A DNA stretch of 64,000 nucleotides from Cryoendolithus antarcticus (taxonomy: Eukaryota > Ascomycota > Dothideomycetes > Cladosporiales > Cladosporiaceae), in NCBI GenBank assembly GCA_002077065.1, contig NAJO01000048.1, positions 186,001 through 250,000 on the forward strand. The letters run 5' to 3'. Shown here in pieces: positions 1 to 10,858 of this stretch. A program made the translations under genes and the position numbers. The stretch's first letter is position 1. Each line of letters begins with the position of its first letter. Below the pieces are notes generated by a model. It searched no databases. It saw only the letters and a program-made list of their open reading frames with translations, and was not told where the DNA came from.

Positions 1-1647
1 TACATGCTCGATCTCGAGCTTGAACGGCCCGGTGGGATTCCTTCAGTGGCTGCTCTGCTGATCCTCGGGGACTCAGAGGTTGGTGTGGGACGTGACAATA
101 CTGGCTGGCTTCTCAGTGGCATGGGAATGAGACTGGCGTACGATCTCGGTCTTCACCTTGACAGCAGTCAGAGTGGTATGTCTCAACAGGAAATTGACGT
201 ACGACGCATGACACTTTGGGCTTGCATCATCTACGATCGATACTGGTCCCTCTTCCTAGGACGACCGACGGCGATCAAAAGCGACGATGTAGAGATCTAC
301 TCCCTCGCCGCACAATTCGAGAAGCTTGGAACTTGCAGACCGGCGGGAGCGGGAAAGACAACGAACACACGAATCTACGAGGCGCTACTGGATCTTATGG
401 AGATTGCTTCGAGTATCGTGGAACATCCGAATCATCGCAAGCAAGGAGAAGATGTTCGGACACCCGATCAATCAGCGTATCTCCGCATGGCAGCTGTCGA
501 TCGCGAGCTTCACGCTTGGGCTCAACGATTGCCGGCTGACCTACGCTATACGGAAGAGAATCGCGTGTCGGCACCGTACTCGTTCTATCTGTTACATCAA
601 CAGTACTACGCTGTGCAGATCTTGCTACACAGGCCGTTCGCTCGATACGACGATACCAATAGCCCAGAGAGCGATGATCCCACTGTAAGTGCTTTGGACC
701 GGCACTTCTCGGCCGCCAGCAGAGCGATTTGCACAAAGGCCGCTGTAGCTGTTGCCAGGATCTTCTGGCAACACAGGCAGCGATTCGATGGCAAGCAGAT
801 TTTCTGCATCGGGATGCAGCATGCAGGTACCGCAGCTACGGCTCTGATCGCTGCACTAGCGTACATACCGGATACGACAGATCGTAACAACAACCTACAG
901 TACCTCGAGGTACTACATGCTGCACTGCGAGATATGGCACACGGCTATCAGCCCGCAGAACGGATGGCAGCTGTACTCGACGCAGTGATGGTAGAGCTAC
1001 GTGGCGGTCCTCTAAGTCCAGGCAAATTACCACCTTTACCACCTCAACAACCATCGACCGTCCCAGCACGGCGTGGTAGTGCGGCACTTGGCGCCAGCAG
1101 TGAACGACCAAGCATAAAACGACGGCAGACATCGAAAACAAAGAAGGCAAAGACTATGAATCCGCCTCCAGTGGGTACCATTGCGCAGCATTGGGCAAGT
1201 GATGCAAGCGACCGTCAGATCTTGCAGCCCATACACAGACATCAGCCCAGCGACGCCAGCGATCGCCTAAGCGCGACTTCGCAATCACTAACGGCACCCA
1301 ACGACTTCGTCATGATCACTCCTCAATCGCAGAACGCCGACCTCATGCAGGCCGGTAGCTTGTTGCCTACACCAGGCATGCCGAACATCCTATCAACAGC
1401 TCGTAATGACTGGGCAGGACCCGACTTGAACGATTTCCCCTCCATGCCGTCCCTAACTGGTCTTCCGAATTTGCCTGACGCAGAAATGACTACTTTCGAC
1501 TTTATGACCTTTCCGACTGAGGATGATTGGACAAGATGGCATTCGGGCACTAGCGAAGCGGTGGATCTAGACTCTTTCCGGCCTCGGGGAAGGTCACAGA
1601 TGCTCAATTTCGCAAGTCCACCAATGGGCGGGATCATGAACGGTTGA
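1..1647 (+). CDS. Fungal-specific transcription factor (5' partial)
   Basis: The reading frame is open from base 1, so the N-terminus, where a Zn2Cys6 DNA-binding domain is expected, lies outside the window. The visible part (about 547 residues from the first Met) starts inside a Fungal_trans middle homology region. The hallmark stretch around visible residues 66-100 has RRMTLWACIIYDRYWS followed by LGRPTAI. A second helical block near residues 295-330 (LQYLEVLHAALRDMA, then PAERMAAVLD) is typical of nitrate/xylanase-type regulators. From about residue 335 the chain is low-complexity, rich in Pro, Ser and Gln, with a basic patch (KRRQTSKTKKAK) and an acidic/aromatic tail, as in activation domains. 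It sits at the edge of the oxidoreductase cluster that follows, so it may be the pathway regulator; that is inference. No intron is needed in the visible part. Confidence 0.85.
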   Translation, partial: YMLDLELERPGGIPSVAALLILGDSEVGVGRDNTGWLLSGMGMRLAYDLGLHLDSSQSGMSQQEIDVRRMTLWACIIYDRYWSLFLGRPTAIKSDDVEIYSLAAQFEKLGTCRPAGAGKTTNTRIYEALLDLMEIASSIVEHPNHRKQGEDVRTPDQSAYLRMAAVDRELHAWAQRLPADLRYTEENRVSAPYSFYLLHQQYYAVQILLHRPFARYDDTNSPESDDPTVSALDRHFSAASRAICTKAAVAVARIFWQHRQRFDGKQIFCIGMQHAGTAATALIAALAYIPDTTDRNNNLQYLEVLHAALRDMAHGYQPAERMAAVLDAVMVELRGGPLSPGKLPPLPPQQPSTVPARRGSAALGASSERPSIKRRQTSKTKKAKTMNPPPVGTIAQHWASDASDRQILQPIHRHQPSDASDRLSATSQSLTAPNDFVMITPQSQNADLMQAGSLLPTPGMPNILSTARNDWAGPDLNDFPSMPSLTGLPNLPDAEMTTFDFMTFPTEDDWTRWHSGTSEAVDLDSFRPRGRSQMLNFASPPMGGIMNG

Positions 1648-1845
1648 TGGAACCACGGACTCCACGGTCAAGATGTTTATGTTTGTACGCTATGAACGGC
1701 AGGTATCCATAATAGGGAGCTCAGGGTAAGTTAGTCCACCATCGAGTGTTCATCGTGAGCGGGATATTCCAGCTCCAGCGGAAATCCAATGCTCCATCAT
1801 TCCTGCTCCGCTTGTATGCAATTCCACTCCCAGATCGCCCTCCCC

Positions 1846-4092
1846 TTAGTCTACACTCCAGTCGGTATCTGTCGCAATGTCAGTTGCTGCCGTTATATCA
1901 GAGACTGCTTCCATGTACTGACCGCTGCTCCGCATATATGTGCTCAGCCCGGCGACATCCCTACTTGCCGTAGCCTTCACATCTCCATTTCCCAGGAACG
2001 CAAAGCGATTCTTGTAACGATACCGTATGTTGTAGTCCTCCATCCTCGGATCCTTGATGGTTTTCAAAAAGTGTATCGTCGAGCCTGGCCACAGATAGAT
2101 CCGGTTCTTGATCTTGCCGTCTTTGAACCACGATCGACACTCCTCTTGCCAGACAGTAGTCTTGTGGTACTCATCGAGATGTGCGTAAACCTCGTCCAAG
2201 GCCTCTTGCTGCACTTCGATGGCCTTGATCGCCTCTGTCTGGATCTTCTTCATCATCTTGACAGTGTACTCGACGGTGGTCTCGATGGAGGGGAGGAGCG
2301 TGCCATTCGACCATGTAGCTCCGGGACCAACGATCGTGTAGAAATTGGGGAAGCGAGGCGCGGAAACGCCAAGGTAGAGATTTGGTCCATCCTTCCAGTC
2401 ATCAGTAAGGAGCTTGCCCGCCCCATTTATGACCCTGAAGGCCGGTCGGAAGGCCACTTGGAAGCCGGTTGCACAGACAAGAACATCAATTGTATGCAGC
2501 TCGCCGTCTGCCGTGATAATGCCTCCAGGGACAATCTTCTTGATACCCTGCATGATCGGCTGCACATTGTCTTGAACAAGGCTCTCCAGGTAGCCATCTC
2601 CCGGCGAAATACGTCTGCAACCTGGTGACCATGTAGGAATGATGAAGTCCTTGAGTTCCTGGTGACCGGGACCCATCCGCCGGTTCATTTCCTCTGTGAT
2701 GACTTTCCGGAATGTATGCGATAGCTCTGAGTTCTGTTGATACATGCCAAACAAGCCATTGATCTCAGCCTCGATACCTTTTCGAAATTTGAGATGGAAT
2801 TCGGGATCGTCTTTGAACCTTTGTTTATCAGCCTTAGTGAATTCATACTGTCGCTGGCCCGGATCGACGTCTTGTCCTCCCTGCAGGAGTGTCAAAGCTC
2901 CAGCGCCGAATGGAGGACTGATCCAGGTTGGCGATCGCATGTACACCTGCACTTGTTTCGCAATCTTCTGGAGCTGTGGTACGATCTGCACGCTTGTGCT
3001 TCCGGTTCCGATCACTCCGATAGTCTTGTTACCCAGTTCTATGTCCTGATCCCAACTCGCGCTATGCATCTTTGGTCCCGCGAAGTCATGCAAACCCTCG
3101 ATCTCGGGCCACTTCCAGTTGTTCAAGATGCCTGTGCCGTTCACAAAGACGTGTGCCCAGTCATGCCTTAGTTCCTTTGTGACTTGATCTTCGATTGTGC
3201 TGTAGATGGAGTCAGCAGAGATTCTCGTGCTCACACCTACGCTCACGAAAAGTCTCTAGAGTCTCGTGCTGCTACCACAAACTCTACGTGTGCCTATCAA
3301 CCATTTCGGCCGATGAGAGCTCATTGTGCGCAAGGGGGAGTGCGCATCGGCCTACGGCTCTCCGCAGTGCATCGATAGTTCTTTGAGCTTTGCATCTGAG
3401 TGTACAGACGCTCCAGCAACAAGCTCATGCGATGAACGGTCTCTTCGTACACAACAGTGGGGTTATATGGGCACACTCACAGTTCCCAGATGCCCTGCTC
3501 TTCGTTCCACTTAGTCTCCACGATCTTGCTGTTGAGCTTCATGTACTTCTTGCTGCCATGTCTTTCCGCGAAGTCTTCGAAGTACCGCTGGATCTCACCA
3601 CCGTATGCGAAGTAATGTGACCAATCGGGCTTCGGGTCGAATGTGAAGGTGTAGTTGTGACTCTGCAGCTGTAAGCACTCCGCTGTAGTATGCCTAGCGA
3701 TCTGGTACTCACTGGAATATCGCATGCGACTCCGGGATAGACGTTCTCGTACCACTGCACTAGTCAGTCTTCTATTCCGACGGAGAGACCTCTCCTGTTC
3801 CACATACTGTGCCCCCGAACTGCTCGTTTTTGTCAAACAGCGTTAGCTCCCAGCTACCTGCCTCCAGCATCTTCTCCATCTTGTAAGCTACACATAGCCC
3901 TGATGCGCCAGCGCCAGCGCAAGCTACGCGTAATCTTCGTGGCTTGCTATGGTATTGCTGAAGGACTTTGTAGGCTCCTTCTGGCGTCGCCTCGGGGTAG
4001 TCATAGGTTTTTGCGATCCCGTTGACACCATTGACTATACTGGGCATCTGAGACTGCCCGCCTGAGGAATGGACGCCATTTGCTTGGTGCAT
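1846..4092 (-). CDS. Baeyer-Villiger-type flavin monooxygenase
   Basis: Four exons: 4092-3808, 3754-3713, 3662-3481 and 3199-1846, giving about 620 residues. The family inserts O2 next to a ketone to give an ester or lactone, using FAD and NADPH. Visible motifs in order: N-terminal Rossmann AGAGASGL for FAD; FGGT joined across intron 1 to WYENVYPGVACDIP; SHNYTF after intron 2; the Baeyer-Villiger fingerprint FxGxxxHxxxW as FAGPKMHSASW; and the second Rossmann GVIGTGSTS for NADPH. Introns 1 and 2 are 53 and 50 bp, but intron 3 is 281 bp. The intron-2 acceptor could shift by 6 nt, adding Leu-Gln. The exact fingerprint makes this a BVMO rather than a generic FMO. The substrate cannot be read from sequence. 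It lies next to the regulator and an SDR, which fits an alcohol-ketone-ester sequence. Confidence 0.9.
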
Positions 4093-4839
4093 TCTGTTCG
4101 CGGGCTGATGGAGGCCTCAAAGCAGACCTTTGGCCGAGATGATGGCGTTGAAGAACACAATGGAAAGATTGAGCGCTTTAGCAATGCTTCAGCAGCGAAT
4201 TGAGAGGATGGTCGCGCTGATGAAAGCCGCCTCCAATACACGCTATGCTATCATACCTCATGAGACATGTGACATGAGTGTAGACTTACCATCTAACGCG
4301 ACCCCACGCGTGTGGCGAGCCCTCGGTCCTGGGAGTCAACAGACGCCCATCACGTCTGGACAGCCTAGAGCACGGCAGCGCGGAGGCTATGCGCGTGCAT
4401 AGTCGTGGCCCTCGTGGGTCAGTCGATGGCACCGGAAACTTGAGCTAGAAAATCCAGTCACGGGAATAGACATCTGGAGCTGTGGGAGGCCCGGCGCAGG
4501 TCGATGCGGGTGAAGGTACCCGGTAGGTGTCGTATGCTGTTCCAAGAAATTCGCGGTGGTCGTTCAACGCAGCGCGACCTAGATGTATCATGATTATAGC
4601 ACGACGCGTTGAGTAGCATAACTCGTCAGCGGGCGGTTGATGACACTTGTGCGCATGTTGATGAGATGCCTAAAGGTGGTCTGAACTTGAGACGAACGAG
4701 ACGAAGCCAAACTGCCAAGGGATTTAGTACCTAAGGTAGACACGACCTCAGTCGCCTCCACGTAATTATACTCATTGTAATGCGATCAATATTCATTTGC
4801 CCTTCACATGATCATGCTCATTTATGATACTGTCGCTAC
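4093..4839. other. Intergenic, promoter of the BVMO gene
   Basis: About 750 bp between the start of the monooxygenase gene and the stop of the SDR gene, both on the minus strand. It must hold the BVMO promoter. A 90-codon plus-strand ORF at 4130-4402 has no recognisable motif and I do not call it. No repeat or RNA gene is seen. Confidence 0.5.
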
Positions 4840-5775
4840 TTAGCTACCAGCATACGTCGTTCGATCTGTGTCGCCCATCGTCTTCGCCATCTGCGCGTCG
4901 CAAAACGGTGGCTGATCTCGGTAGTAGTGCCTCGTACCAGACAGCTCGACTGCCTTGCCGTTCAACTTCTTCCCGCTATGTCCATTGCCATTCGTACTCG
5001 CACCATTGCTGATTGGCTTGCCTCCAACTTCGCACCCGTCAACATCGTGCCCGTCGATAAGCATCAGTACAGTCGAGACAATCTTCTCGATCGGCACGAA
5101 GATGTCACTGTCGAAGGAATCCCAGGCAGCTGCGTCGAGCAGATTAGTACGCACAGTGCCGGGATTGATGCTGTTAACCCGCGCATTGATGTCCGGATCA
5201 TCGTAGTAGTAATTGGCGATACTGCGCATGAGCCCGACGACGCCGTGCTTCGTAGCGCAGTAGGAGGGCGAGACCTGGCAACGATACAGACCACCCACTG
5301 ATGCAGTCATGACCAGCGTCTTGTTCTTGCTAGCCTTCGACTGACGGAAGTAATGCTGTGCCAACCAGCTGGTGTGGATGACAGACTTGAGATTCACATC
5401 TACCACAGTTATATCTGGCGGCGAAGGTGGCTTTCCCGCCGGGTGTGCCTCGTAGAAATTGAAGCGTTCGACAATGCCGGCGTTGGCAAATACGAAGTCT
5501 ATCCGGCCATCACTGTCGAAAGCCTTCTGGAAGACAGCTGCCAGAGAGTCGTACTCGGTCACGTTAACTTTGTGGAAGGTGGAGTTCTCGACCTCTTCCA
5601 GAGGAGGTTTCAGATCAAGCAGATGCAGCTTCCAGCCACCACGCTTTACGAGAGCCTGTGCAACTGCTAGTCCCATGCCACTCGATCCACTAATGTTCGT
5701 CAGTCATAGGTGAATCGTTGTAAGCCGCCGGTAGACTCACCCGGTGATGACTGCGGTCTCCGTTTGGGGCGCCAT
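4840..5775 (-). CDS. Short-chain dehydrogenase/reductase (SDR)
   Basis: Two exons, 5775-5741 and 5689-4840, separated by a 51 bp intron, give about 294 residues. The intron splits the nucleotide-binding motif, which reads TGGSSGMG after joining; this fixes the start at 5775. Further SDR marks are NAGIVE after the fourth strand, the catalytic YCATK (YxxxK) and a preceding TASVGG with the catalytic Ser. An NPGTVRT segment follows. The profile resembles 15-hydroxyprostaglandin-dehydrogenase-like SDRs of fungi, which oxidise secondary alcohols with NAD. The last 60 residues are Gly/Asn-rich and variable. It is divergently transcribed from the aldehyde dehydrogenase. In this setting it could produce the ketone used by the neighbouring Baeyer-Villiger enzyme, which is inference. 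Confidence 0.88.
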
Positions 5776-6418
5776 GACTGTAAGATACTGGTGGCTCTTC
5801 TCGACGGCACGAGTCTCTCTTGCGACTTTGCGAGGAGTACGAGTAGGCTTGCAGAGGCGGTCGATGATATGAACGGAGATGAGAACGACCTACGAGTACT
5901 AACCTCTGGAGCGTATGTAACCTATAGGTCTTAAGCTGCCGTGCCAGAACTTCGGCAGCTCGGCCAATTCTGCGGCCAGGACTGGTGGTATCAGCAGTCT
6001 ACATCTCGCCATGTACCATGCAGCGATGCATTCGGGAAAGATAGATGCCCATGGCGGACGCGTCTCGACGAGTCGCGTGAAGGACGAGCTCGGCTCCCGA
6101 AGTGCACCGTGCCACAACGCAAGCGGGGAGAGCTCTTGTCCCGATCTTCTCGTCCTACAGCACCCAGACTTCCTCCGCAACCTGCCTGGGAAAGTCATCC
6201 GCGGTGCAAGGCTGGGAGCTCGCTTCGAAAGGCACCGAGCTCACTTGTCTAGTCGCCACGATGAAGGCACGTAGCTACACGCGACCGAGGGATAGCCACG
6301 ACGCGTCGAAACATCATTCTCGACAGACTGAACTTGATTGTCGAACATCTTCTTTTACGTTCTCTCCCATATCGCTCAGCCTCTCTTGCGCTCAGATTTT
6401 CCTTCGTAGCTATCCAGA
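5776..6418. promoter_or_regulatory. Shared promoter region, SDR / aldehyde dehydrogenase
   Basis: A 643 bp gap between divergent starts at 5775 (minus) and 6419 (plus). It must carry both promoters. Several overlapping ORFs of about 100 codons on both strands show no family features and look like noise. A pyrimidine-rich run lies at about 6345-6400 just upstream of the plus-strand start, as is common for fungal 5' leaders. Confidence 0.5.
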
Positions 6419-8060
6419 ATGGCCGATTTCTCGTTTAGTAAGAGCAACTTGCCAAGCCAACTCATAATCAACAATGAGTATGTGGACTCGAAGAACACGA
6501 AGAAACTCACCGTTCACAACCCCAAAAATGGGCAATTGGTTGCGGATGACGTACCTCTGGCCGGCGAACAAGATGTCGACGCAGCCGTGGCGGCAGCAGA
6601 GATGGCGTTCCCAGCATGGAAGGCAACGCCACCGAGCAAACGGAGAGAGATGCTCAACAAGTTCGCCGACTTGATGGAGAAACATGGCAAACAGCTTGGT
6701 GAACTTACTCGAATTACGCTTGGAGCGCCGTGGGGCAGCTTTGGTGCCTTCGAGATCAGTCTATGTGCTGAAACTTTAAGATACAATGCTGGCGAGTCAA
6801 TGTGATGCGTCTATGATGTTGCTCGACTGAGCGCACTAACCGTACATGTAGGCTGGACGGACAAATTCGGTGGCGAAGCATATCCGCAAGAAGACGGCTT
6901 CATCAAGATCGTACGTAACGAGCCTTTAGGCGTCACAGCTGGCATTGTGCCCTGGAATGCCCCTATCGGTAATGTCGGTCTCAAAGCCGGTCCTGCCCTG
7001 GCAACTGGCAATTGCTTCATCTTGAAGCCTTCCGAGAAGACGCCCTTCGCAGCACTGGCATTATTACCCCTGATCAAAGAAGCTGGCTTTCCGCCGGGCG
7101 TTTTCCAGGTGCTGTCCGGTGACGGCTCAACTGGTGCGCTGCTGGCAGCACACATGCGAGTCCGCAAAGTGTCGTTCACTGGCTCGATACCAACTGGCAA
7201 GAAGATTCAAGAGATGGCTGCCAAGTCCAACCTCAAGCGTGTCACGCTTGAGCTCGGCGGCAAGTCTCCAGCCCTTGTATTTGACGACTGCAACCTCGAC
7301 AATGCTGTCACTTGGTGTGTGAACGCTATCACAGGACATACCGGTCAAGTCTGCTTCGCTGCTAGCAGGGTCTACGTGCAAGAGGGCATCTACGACCAGT
7401 TCATCGAGAAGTATAAGACGATGTTCGCAGAGCGGACGAAGGCTGTCGGCGATCCAGATGAGGAGTCTACAGTCTTGGGACCTTTGGTCGACGACATGCA
7501 GTTCGACCGGGTATCTGGATTCATACAGCGTGCTGGCGAGCAGAACGCGGGCACCAAGCTCATCGGTGGTGGACGTATAGGCAGCAAGGGCTACTTCATC
7601 GAGCCCACGATATTCACAGACGTCAAGATCGACTCAGAGATTCACACGCAAGAGATCTTCGGTCCAGTATCCGTGGTGAGGACGTTCAAGACCGAGGAGG
7701 AAGTCATGAAGGTACGGCCTGCAGTTTGCGTGCAATGAGGAGACACACTGACACCTAGCAAGCTCGCAAATGACACGGAGTTTGGCCTAATGGCCGGCGT
7801 CTTCACACAAGACATCAACAAGGCTATGCGGATAGCCAGTGACTTCGAGAGCGGCATGGTCGGCATCAATTGCATAAGTCTTATGATGGGTCAGACCGCG
7901 TTCGGTGGATCGAAACAGTCTGGCACTGGCAGAGAAGGAGGCATATACGCGTTACGGGCGTTCACTGATCCGAAGTACGTTCAATTTGAATCCCTCATGT
8001 CGACGAGTCGCGCTAACTCTCCTTGCCAGAACGATCATGGTGAACATGACCTACCAGTAG
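6419..8060 (+). CDS. Aldehyde dehydrogenase (NAD(P)+)
   Basis: Four exons, 6419-6791, 6852-7711, 7763-7974 and 8030-8060, give about 491 residues, normal for the family. It oxidises an aldehyde to a carboxylic acid. Motifs: the PWNAPIGN nucleotide-side segment, the general-base Glu in LELGGKSP, the catalytic Cys in GQVCFAASR, EIFGPV, and GGSKQSGTGRE near the end. Intron 1 has GC rather than GT at its donor (position 6792): only this donor joins RYNAG to WTDKFGG as the family requires. Intron 2 uses an AAG acceptor, restoring EEEVMK to LANDTEFG. The last exon codes only ten residues, TIMVNMTYQ plus a split Lys. In this cluster it could supply the acid substrate for the acyl-CoA ligase. Confidence 0.92.
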
Positions 8061-8472
8061 ATAGTCGACTTAATAGTATAGAGACTTCGCAAAAGCCTAG
8101 ATTTCCTTCCTGACCACTGGAGGTCGCGTCCGTTCTGCGCTAGACGTCGAACCCTTGTCGCTGTTCTCGCGCTTACTACATGCTTCCAATAGTGCTTGAT
8201 ATCTGCAACCCTTCCCTGCTACTATTAAAATTGTCAAGGTATCGGCTACGAGAATACTATGTCTATGGGACATACAGTCTGGCATTCCGCTGTCGATACT
8301 CCCTGGGTCAAGATCCTTACAGACACGATTGTGTGATATTCGAGTGCCACAGTCACAGTTGTTGGAGCACTACTCATTGACGCACGGTGAAGAACCTGTA
8401 GCGAGGCCAAGGCAGCTCTTCGCTACATAGCACACCGTTAATTGCGGTCTCGCTCGGTCTTGCACTAAACCT
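8061..8472. other. Intergenic, convergent 3' ends
   Basis: About 410 bp between the convergent aldehyde dehydrogenase and P450 genes, expected to hold their 3' untranslated regions. I see no gene, repeat or structured element. Confidence 0.5.
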
Positions 8473-10084
8473 CTATCGCTGCACCAGCCTGACCTTAGCG
8501 TTCAGATCTGGCTTCTCCCATGTCATAAACGCTGTGCTCTTGTCAGTTCATGTTTTCGTTATTGCGGACGAGGGAGCTTACCTCTCATGTTACGCATTTC
8601 CCCAGCAGGGTCCCATTGCCAAGCACCATCTGTACTCACAATGTCGAACTTCCACAGCAGTCTTCCTAGTATCAAGCGCATCTCCATGTACGACAGATGC
8701 TTACCAATGCAGCCTCTCGGTCCTAGCGAGAACGGCTGAGCTGCTTTCTTGTAGTCTGTGTCGTATGCCTTGTCCATCCAGCGCTCCGGAATGAACGAGT
8801 CTGGGTCTTTGAAGTTGACTGGGTTGTGGGCAGCGGACCAACTGCCTACAGCCACTGAGGTACCGCCCGGAACCCAGAATCCATCGATGGTGTCGCCATT
8901 CTTGGGTACCGTACGTAGGAGACCGGTCGGTACTGGAGGATGGATTCGCAGACCTTCCTCGATGCAGGCGTTGAGGTAAGTGAGCCTGCTGAGACTTTCG
9001 TAGTTTATGTCACTCTCCTCCTTGAAGGAGCCGCGGATCTCATCGCAGAGCTTGGCGTACTTGTCCGGGTTCCAGATGAGTCGAGCAACGAGTCCAGAGA
9101 GTAGATTTGCGGTAGTCTCGCTACCAGCCACGATGAAGAGTGCGCTGTTCACTATGATCTCATCTTGCTTGAGGTCGTACTTCTCCTGCTGCTTGAGTAT
9201 GTACCAGATGAAGTCCTTGTGATTACTATTGCCGTTCTCAAGTCTCTGCAAGCACTTTTCTCGGGATCTGCGAAGATGTTCGGAGCGGTATGCTTTGCGA
9301 TATGCTGGAATGAGACCCACGAGGAAGCGCTGTGTGAGCGATCCGACTTCAGCGAATCGTCGGGTGGCCTGCTCCAATGCACCAGTCTTGACAGTCTCGT
9401 AGATCATGGATACCCATTCGTGAAATCGGCCTGAATCGAGACAGCCAAAGGGATCTCCAAAGGCCAAGTCTCCAATGATGTCGAAGGTCGTGAAGTTCAG
9501 CCAGTTGACGAGGTTGAAGGCTTCATCATTCTCGGCCATGCGTTGCATGTTACTGATGAGCTGATCGACGTAGCGCTTGACGATGTACTCCTGCTGGACC
9601 AAAGCCTGCTGACTGAACGAGTGCGATAGGGCCCTACGTTGTCTGGCGTGATTCTCGTCGTCAGCCATCGTTAGTGTGGTTACACCTGCGACTGCTTGTA
9701 CAGAGCCAACGTGGATCGGATCCTTGTGAAAATTGGCATGTCCTGGACGATGGCCGTAGATATCTTCCCAGGCTTGCACTGAGTTGAAGGCGAGTTCATT
9801 GGGCGAGACGCGGACTACGCTGCCATACTTGTCGTGCAACTTCTTGTTCTCGAGTGGCAGTCGCCCGCGGAGCAAGGCTATTATTCCGGGCAACGCACTA
9901 CATGCGTTCGGTCGTGGTCCGGGGAATTTGGCGAGTGGATGTAGGAAGGCGTTGTGAATCAATGTGTAGGCAACCCAGCCAACAGCCTAACTGGACTTAG
10001 TTCAATTTGCCAGCAAACAGTATTGGGGTCGAATCTTACCGCAAGTACGACGCCCAAGGGCGCCGCTGTCGTGATACTGTACAT
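8473..10084 (-). CDS. Cytochrome P450 monooxygenase, TRI11/CYP65-like
   Basis: Three exons, 10084-10040, 9986-8582 and 8531-8473, give about 502 residues. Exon 1 with the start of exon 2 supplies the hydrophobic membrane anchor (MYSITTAAPLGVVLA, then AVGWVAYTLI), followed by the proline hinge HPLAKFPGPRP. Later come the I-helix oxygen-binding AGSETTA, the K-helix ExxR within EEGLR, PERW, and the haem loop FSLGPRGCIGK with the cysteine ligand. The last 20 residues lie in a separate small exon beginning AFMTWEKPDL, required to complete the final beta structure. The sequence resembles fungal P450s annotated as isotrichodermin C-15 hydroxylase-like. It would be endoplasmic-reticulum bound and need a P450 reductase. 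Substrate unknown; probably hydroxylates a cluster intermediate. Confidence 0.92.
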
Positions 10085-10858
10085 CTTCGTCCTTTCAGCT
10101 ACACGTGCTGGCGTACTTCTCGGCGATCTGAGATCAGAAGATCCCAACACTGCTGGCACTTCGATCGTGATGGTGGAACAAAGTGGTGTCCTAAAACGGG
10201 GAGGGCAGTAGCCACGCCTCCCCGCACTATAAGCCGCTCCTGCTAAAGTCCGCGGGAAATTATACGAGACTTCACTCGTGCCGCTGCTTGAAGTAAAGGA
10301 CCAGGCTGCTTGCTCAAGTTTCTCACTACAATCCAAAATCCGAATTCGGAAGCGATGAGAATACCCAAATCTCCCCTCAGCGTAGTTGAAGTTGATACTT
10401 ACTTGGCGCGCATTCTGGATTCGTGATAATCTTACCTTCTACATGGCTGGCAGTGGGTACCAGACGCGTACTGCCTCAGGCTGGCCATTGTTCCACCCGG
10501 CACTGCCGAGCTTCGCTTGAACAGCTCAATGGAGGACTGTCGAGCAATTCGAATCCGGCTGTCGCGTACATCGCGCGTGCGTCGTGAGGTGTGGAGGTAG
10601 CGGGGAAGATGGAATCGATTGGGGTGCGGAGGAGATGTGCGGAAAAGGAAACCCATGGAGTGCATGGGCGCTTGGACCCCGAGGATTTTGTGCATGGACC
10701 GACTCAGCACAAAATGTATGGCAACTGTGCAAGGCGAGATGCAGGCCGAGGAGAAAGGGCTGCATCTGGCCAACTCGACTGCACCAACATGATCTCTGCA
10801 GGTGCACGACTGCGAGTGTGATCACTGGACGTCGGGTTGACACCGTTGACTTATTACG
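10085..10858. other. Intergenic with P450 promoter
   Basis: About 770 bp between the P450 start and the 3' end of the acyl-CoA ligase, both minus strand. It carries a perfect inverted repeat at 10197-10224 within the P450 promoter. ORFs of 75-150 codons here on both strands have no recognisable features. Confidence 0.5.
10197..10224. promoter_or_regulatory. Inverted repeat in P450 promoter
   Basis: Arms CGGGGAGG (10197-10204) and CCTCCCCG (10217-10224) are perfectly complementary with a 12 bp spacer. The element lies 113-140 bp upstream of the P450 start codon. Spaced CGG-type half sites in inverted orientation are what dimeric Zn2Cys6 regulators bind, and the cluster has a candidate regulator at its edge. 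No binding is shown, and it could be chance. Confidence 0.35.

Noticed and set aside
1789..2628. 279-codon plus-strand ORF
   Set aside because: Antisense to the BVMO exon 4, which is fully supported by motifs.
10432..10843. Several 75-150 codon ORFs in the P450/ligase gap
   Set aside because: Overlapping in several frames on both strands with no recognisable protein features.
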